Below the pieces are notes generated by a model. It had not been told where the DNA came from and searched no databases. It worked only from the letters and a program-made list of their open reading frames with translations. The position numbers and the translations under genes were made by a program. A stretch of 64,000 nucleotides of DNA from Micromonospora arida (GTDB lineage Bacteria > Actinomycetota > Actinomycetes > Mycobacteriales > Micromonosporaceae): NCBI RefSeq assembly GCF_003857035.1, contig NZ_QGSY01000330.1:18530-82529 (forward strand), written 5' to 3'. Shown here one piece after another: positions 60,289 through 64,000 of the stretch; the stretch's first letter is position 1; each line of letters starts with the position of its first letter.

Positions 60289-60801
60289 GTGTCCCGTATC
60301 AGACTGACGTGGATTGTGCTTGTCGTGCTCGTCTGGGCGGCGATGATGTCCTTTGGTGGGGTCGCGGCCGAGACCGTGATGCTCTACCCGAACATCTTCG
60401 GGGACGCACCCGCCTCGCTGGACCGGGCCCGTGAGTTCCTGGTCGCCGGAGGCCCGAGCGACTACTTCCCGCCGCTGGGCGCCTCGGTCGTGTTGATGAG
60501 CCTCGCCGCGACCGCCCTCACGTGGCGCAATCGGCGACTGCGGTGGTACGTCGCCGCCGCCGCGGCGGTCTTCATCGCCTGCGAGTTCCTGTTCTCGGTG
60601 GTGTTCTTCTGGCCACGCAACGAGATCATGTTCGTCGACCCGGTCGGCACGCATTCCCCGGAGTACCTACGCCAGGTCGCCGAGGAGTTCGTCGCCGGCC
60701 ACTGGGTGCGCCTCGCCGGCGGAGCGGTGACGTCCGCGCTGGCATTCACCGCCCTGCTGCGCTTCGCCAGGGAAACCGCGCCGGTACGGGTCGAGCGATG
60801 A
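60289..60801 (+). CDS. DUF1772-like membrane protein
   Basis: The protein of about 170 residues from GTG 60289 has four membrane helices (LTWIVLVVLVWAAMMSFGGV; YVAAAAAVFIACEFLFSVVF; VTSALAFTALLRF). The loop motifs ETVMLYPNIFGDAP and FFWPRNEIMFVDPVG are followed by VAEEFVAGHWVRLAGG. The pattern of a Trp/Arg-Asn motif followed by a helix and HW.R resembles DUF1772. AAGGAG precedes the GTG. Its stop overlaps the next gene (ATGA). It diverges from the two-component operon, which may regulate it. Confidence 0.75.
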   Translation: MSRIRLTWIVLVVLVWAAMMSFGGVAAETVMLYPNIFGDAPASLDRAREFLVAGGPSDYFPPLGASVVLMSLAATALTWRNRRLRWYVAAAAAVFIACEFLFSVVFFWPRNEIMFVDPVGTHSPEYLRQVAEEFVAGHWVRLAGGAVTSALAFTALLRFARETAPVRVER

Positions 60802-61307
60802 GCGCCGGGCGTCGCACGCTCGGGTTCTCGTGGCCGGCCCTGGTCGCGCTCGCCGTGTTGGCCGCACCGCGGGTGGTCCTGCACGACCTGCACGTCGTGG
60901 AGGAAGGGCGGCCCGCCGCCGTGCTGCTCGCGGTCGTACCGCTGATCTGTTGGGTGGCCGCTGTGCTGTGGCGGCGTCCGCCGCGTCCGTTCCTGACCGT
61001 GGTGGTCATCGGGGCGATCTACGGTGTCCTTCTCGCGGTTGGTCACCAGATTCTGTGGGACGAGGCGTTCGGTGCGACCGGGCCGACGCTCGGGGACATC
61101 GACCCTCGGGCGCAGGAAGCGATCCTTCGGGTGGCGGCGGTGTTCTCCAGCCTCGTCACCGGAATCCTCACCGGGGTGGTGGCCGGGGCGGTGGCGGCGG
61201 TGCTGAGCCGGCTCGTCATCGGGCGGCAGCGCGCCGCCGAGCAGCCGGTCGAGAAGGTGTGGCGGCGACCGGACGACGCTGGTGCCACTCGGCCACCGCA
61301 AGGCTGA
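60798..61307 (+). CDS. Hypothetical membrane protein
   Basis: The protein of 169 residues starts at ATG 60798 in a 4-base overlap. It has three to four hydrophobic segments (WPALVALAVLAAPRVVLHD; AVLLAVVPLICWVAAVLW; FLTVVVIGAIYGVLLAVGHQ; LVTGILTGVVAGAVAAVLSR) and a basic, Pro-rich tail. I recognise no family. Tight coupling to the DUF1772-like gene implies a shared function. A strong hairpin at 61341-61373 ends the unit. Confidence 0.7.
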   Translation: MSAGRRTLGFSWPALVALAVLAAPRVVLHDLHVVEEGRPAAVLLAVVPLICWVAAVLWRRPPRPFLTVVVIGAIYGVLLAVGHQILWDEAFGATGPTLGDIDPRAQEAILRVAAVFSSLVTGILTGVVAGAVAAVLSRLVIGRQRAAEQPVEKVWRRPDDAGATRPPQG

Positions 61308-61340
61308 TCTGTCAACCGGCGAGCACCAGCCCGGCGCGAG

Positions 61341-61373
61341 CAGGGGACGGCCGCCGAACGCGGCCGTCCCCTG
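61341..61373. terminator. Perfect 14-base-pair hairpin, bidirectional terminator
   Basis: CAGGGGACGGCCGC (61341-61354) and GCGGCCGTCCCCTG (61360-61373) are perfectly complementary with a CGAAC loop. It lies between two convergent genes (ends at 61307 and 61408). Confidence 0.8.
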
Positions 61374-61407
61374 AGGTGGGGCGGGTGTCAAGGGCATGTC
61401 CCGAGGT

Positions 61408-62649
61408 TCAGCGGATCGTCGCCCCGCCGGTGGGGGTCGGCTGGACCCGCTCGAACCGCACCTTGCTCAGCCATCCCGGGAGGTCACTGAGCACGTACAG
61501 CTCGCCGTTCACATCGGCGCCGAACGCCGTCGGCTGGGTGGGGAAGGTGCCGATCTCAGCGGACTCGTAGCCACCCGTGGACTTGGGACGCACGGCGAAA
61601 GCGCGGGTCGAGCAGTAGTCGCTGGCGATGTAGGTGCCCCGCGCCTCCGGGGTGACGGAACCCCGGTACACCAGGCCGCCGATGATGGAGCAGTTCTCCG
61701 TCATGTAGTGGTCGTACTCGACGATCGGGTCGGTGAGCCGCACGCCCGGCCGGCACTGCGTCTCGTCGAAGACCGGCGTGCCCTCTCGGCAGGACCAGCC
61801 GAGGTTCGCGCCACGCTGCGACGGGCGGATGTGGTTGATCTCCTCGATCAGACCCTGGCCGACGTCACCGATCCACAGCGAGTTGTCGGCCGGGTCGATG
61901 GAGAACTTCCACGGGTTGCGCAGCCCGTAGACCCAGATTTCCGGCCGCGCGCCCGGCGTGCGGACGAACGGGTTGTCGTAGGGCACGCAGTAGGGCTTTC
62001 CGCCGCAGCTGCGGTTGACGTCGATCCGCAGAATCTTGCCGAGCAGGGTGCCGAGGTTCTGGCCGCTCTTGTAGGGGTCGTTCGCGTAGCCACCGTCACC
62101 GAGGGACCAGTAGAGGTAGCCGTCGCGGCCGAAGGCCACCTGTCCGCCGTTGTGGTTGCCGTAGTCGGCGTGCTCCTGGGTGAGCAGCACCTGCACCCGT
62201 TCAGGAGCGTTGATGGGCAGTCGCGCCAGGGTCAGCGCGCCAGCCGGCAGGCTCGTGTAGGCCACGTAGAGCATCCCGGTCCGCGCGAAGTTCGGCGCCG
62301 GAGTGATGCCGAGAAGACCGCGCTCGTTGTCCGACGTGTCGATCCGGGCGGTCAGGTCGATCACCGGGTCGGGTGCCAGGCCGGTGTCGGGGTGGTAGGC
62401 GCGGACAGTGCCGTTCTTCTCCGCGATCAGCATCCGGCCGTCGGGCAGTCCGGTGATCGCGATCGGACGCTGCAGACCGAAAGCCACCCGTTCGGAAACC
62501 ACGGTCAGCTCAGCAAGTGGCGCAGCACGTTTGGATGGGCCGGCCGCGGCGGTGCCTGCCACCGGCGCCAGTGGCGACAGAGACGCAGCCAGGGCCAGAA
62601 CGAGCAACCCGGCCAGCAGGGCGGCCGGGCGACGACGTCGTCGTGACAT
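61408..62649 (-). CDS. Secreted PQQ-dependent glucose/sorbosone-dehydrogenase-like protein
   Basis: The protein of 413 residues starts with a Sec or Tat-like signal peptide (basic MSRRRRRPAA, hydrophobic LLAGLLVLALAASL). The mature part has the six-bladed GSDH propeller signature: LPDGRMLIAEKNGTVRAY, DNERGLLGITPAPNF, YGNHNGGQVAFGRDGYLYWS with LGDGG, PEIWVYGLRNPWKFSIDP, GDVGQGLIEEINHI and GANLGWSC. It is predicted to act outside the membrane on a sugar or alcohol with PQQ as cofactor, but some relatives lack activity, so this is inferred. GAGGAG precedes ATG 62649. It is convergent with the membrane-protein pair. Confidence 0.9.
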   Translation of the reverse strand: MSRRRRRPAALLAGLLVLALAASLSPLAPVAGTAAAGPSKRAAPLAELTVVSERVAFGLQRPIAITGLPDGRMLIAEKNGTVRAYHPDTGLAPDPVIDLTARIDTSDNERGLLGITPAPNFARTGMLYVAYTSLPAGALTLARLPINAPERVQVLLTQEHADYGNHNGGQVAFGRDGYLYWSLGDGGYANDPYKSGQNLGTLLGKILRIDVNRSCGGKPYCVPYDNPFVRTPGARPEIWVYGLRNPWKFSIDPADNSLWIGDVGQGLIEEINHIRPSQRGANLGWSCREGTPVFDETQCRPGVRLTDPIVEYDHYMTENCSIIGGLVYRGSVTPEARGTYIASDYCSTRAFAVRPKSTGGYESAEIGTFPTQPTAFGADVNGELYVLSDLPGWLSKVRFERVQPTPTGGATIR

Positions 62650-62928
62650 GTTCAGCTCCTCGAGCAGGTGGGTGGTGGACGCGGTCTGGGAGCGTTCCCA
62701 CGATACATTGGTTGAGATCGATATCCAACCCGCGTCTACGCGTTCCGTTCGAGCTTTCGACTGGTTCCCGCACTGCGGCCTGGGAAGCGGCGAGCGGAGG
62801 AGGGCACGGATTCCTTCGGCGATGCACGCCGCAGGAAGTCGTGGCAGCACCGATTACACCTATCCGTAGCGTCCGTCCCGCGACCTCCGGGGCGGGTGAC
62901 AACAGGCGGTAGGGTGAGTCACCGATCG

Positions 62929-63471
62929 ATGCGAACGGTGGTGCCGGTGAGTCTGATCCAGGCGGGTGTCACCGCGACAACGACAATGCTGGCAGTCCTG
63001 ATCGGTGGGTGGCTCACCGTCCGGGCTCAGGATCGGCTGTGGCGGCGCGACCAGGATCGCCAGTGGCGAGACATCCGGCTGAACGCGTACACCGACTTCG
63101 TCGGCGCGGTCCGGGAGTACGTGGCCCACGTCCTCAACCCGGCGGCGCGCATCACCGCGGTGCCGCGCCCGCGTGATCCGGGTGATCTCATGCCGTTCTT
63201 CGATGACGAGGGCAGCCGCTACCGGGAGCGGCTGGAGAGCACCAAGACCGCGCTTCGGCTCGTGGCCGGCAAAACCGAGGTGGTGAGCGGCTCGTCGGAG
63301 CTGGTGCGCCAGGCCCGGCTCCTGGCGGCCACACGAGCGGGTAGCGAGGCCGAGGCGTTGCCCGCCGATCGGTTCGACGCACTCTGGGAGGCCGAGCGCC
63401 GATTCATCGAGGTCGCCCGGGCCGAACTCGGCCTGCCCTCCGCGTTCCAAGCCGTCGATCAACGCGCTTGA
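62929..63471 (+). CDS. Hypothetical protein with one N-terminal membrane helix
   Basis: The protein of about 180 residues has an N-terminal hydrophobic helix (AGVTATTTMLAVLIGGWLTV), followed by a charged helical region with RAQDRLWRRDQDRQWRDIRL and NAYTDFVGAVREYVAHVL. TAGGGT 13 bases before ATG 62929 may be its -10 box; an upstream GTG at 62914 is the alternative start. The 'single helix then coiled region with DRQWRD' layout resembles actinobacterial membrane-anchored proteins of unknown role. Function unknown. Confidence 0.7.
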   Translation: MRTVVPVSLIQAGVTATTTMLAVLIGGWLTVRAQDRLWRRDQDRQWRDIRLNAYTDFVGAVREYVAHVLNPAARITAVPRPRDPGDLMPFFDDEGSRYRERLESTKTALRLVAGKTEVVSGSSELVRQARLLAATRAGSEAEALPADRFDALWEAERRFIEVARAELGLPSAFQAVDQRA

Positions 63472-63503
63472 CGGGCTGGGGTGAGGCTCCTCCCAACGAT
63501 GGA

Positions 63504-63703
63504 TCAGTCGCCCTTCCTCCAACGATCGGGCAGGGCATACCAGCGGCCTGCCTGCACCTCCAACAGTTCACCGGTGCTGGCGAGGTGAGAGCACGCTGTG
63601 CGCAGACGTCCGGATAGGCATCGAACAAGCGTGACTGGATGCGCCGCAGAGCGGCGGTGTAGCGGCGAACCGCAGCGACAGCCACCTCAGATTCCTCGCC
63701 CAC
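63504..63703 (-). pseudogene. Small gene with a one-base frameshift (two frames combine)
   Basis: From GTG 63703 one frame reads MGEESEVAVAAVRRYTAALR then RIQSRLFDAYPD. A second frame, one base off, then carries RLRTACSHLASTGELLEVQ and AGRWYALPDRWRKGD to a TGA at 63504-63506. The interval of 200 bases is one short of the 201 needed. The composite reads like a compact winged-helix-like protein of about 66 residues. CATACT ends six bases before the GTG, matching the leaderless pattern. The indel is near 63600 and may be real or a sequencing error. Confidence 0.55.
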
Positions 63704-63922
63704 GACATCAGTATGGCCGCGTCTCGCGGGCCGTTTGGTGGGTCAACGGCGGCTCACGACCGTGTGGCGAGCAACTCGGGTGCCACCGAGGCCCTGCTAA
63801 CGAGGCCGTCTCGCTGATCTTTCGCGGCCAGTCGTACCAGGTGGGGTTGCGGCGGGGTGCGCGCTGACGCAACTCCGCTGGCGGCCGGCTCGTTGGTAGC
63901 GAGGGGCGGACGGAGGCGGACG

Positions 63923-64000
63923 ATGGCGGCGGGGCGGGGTGCCGAACTGCTGCGCCCTCCAGTGAGCTCGGGTCGGGCGACGTTCCTGGAGCTGTTCTTC
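63923..64000 (+). CDS. LtrA-family (low temperature requirement) protein, 5' end only
   Basis: The last 78 bases encode MAAGRGAELLRPPVSSGRAT followed by FLELFF. 'RATFLELFF' is the start of the first helix of LtrA-family membrane proteins (usually continuing DLVFVFA). GGAGG lies about eight bases before ATG 63923. The gene is cut by the window end, so the call rests on nine residues plus the start context. Confidence 0.6.
   Translation, partial: MAAGRGAELLRPPVSSGRATFLELFF

Overview
The window is very GC-rich, with many GTG starts, frequent 4-base ATGA/GTGA gene overlaps and several probable leaderless genes. The families present (IS701 and IS5 relics, DUF4386, DinB, LtrA, Fru/Mtl-type PTS, NmrA and DUF1772 pairs) suggest a filamentous actinobacterium. 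Micromonosporaceae is my best guess, but this is an inference. I saw no rRNA, tRNA or CRISPR array.

Layout. 1-9 kb is a graveyard of insertion sequences (integrase-core, IS701, two IS5 and a possible ISAs1 relic) around a few cargo genes: a Sel1-repeat protein, an aminoglycoside-phosphotransferase-like kinase and a large polytopic membrane protein. 9-15 kb holds small hypothetical genes, an XRE-controlled membrane-protein operon with a clear promoter/operator, a secreted protein, an AraC regulator and a GNAT acetyltransferase. 15-31.9 kb is the most striking part: five minus-strand genes joined by 4-base overlaps or a 3-base gap. They encode proteins of about 770, 3075, 382, 326 and 1068 residues. 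I recognise only a DUF6603-like region and a short alpha/beta-hydrolase-like segment, both in the 3075-residue protein. 32-35.6 kb has an AraC regulator, an NmrA/DUF1772 pair and hypotheticals.

35.8-46.9 kb is a catabolic locus. A minus-strand ABC importer operon (lipoprotein, two permeases, two MalK-like ATPases) runs into an aldehyde dehydrogenase, a 46-residue ORF and an iron-type alcohol dehydrogenase. A divergent GntR/FCD regulator is followed by DJ-1/PfpI and alpha/beta-hydrolase genes. One ATPase has lost the H-loop histidine while its partner keeps it. 47-49.5 kb has an orphan sorting-signal fragment, a VOC protein, a repeat-bearing hypothetical and a frameshifted DinB gene.

50-56.7 kb is a self-contained PTS operon: DeoR regulator, PfkB kinase, mannitol-type EIIC, EIIB and EIIA, zinc alcohol dehydrogenase, HPr and Enzyme I. 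It should import and phosphorylate a polyol, oxidise it to a ketose phosphate and phosphorylate that to a bisphosphate. 57-58.3 kb contains three decaying genes (ester cyclase, SDR, MmyB-like HTH). The window closes with a two-component system, two small membrane-protein genes, a secreted glucose/sorbosone-dehydrogenase-like protein, a membrane-anchored hypothetical, a frameshifted small gene and the start of an LtrA-family gene.
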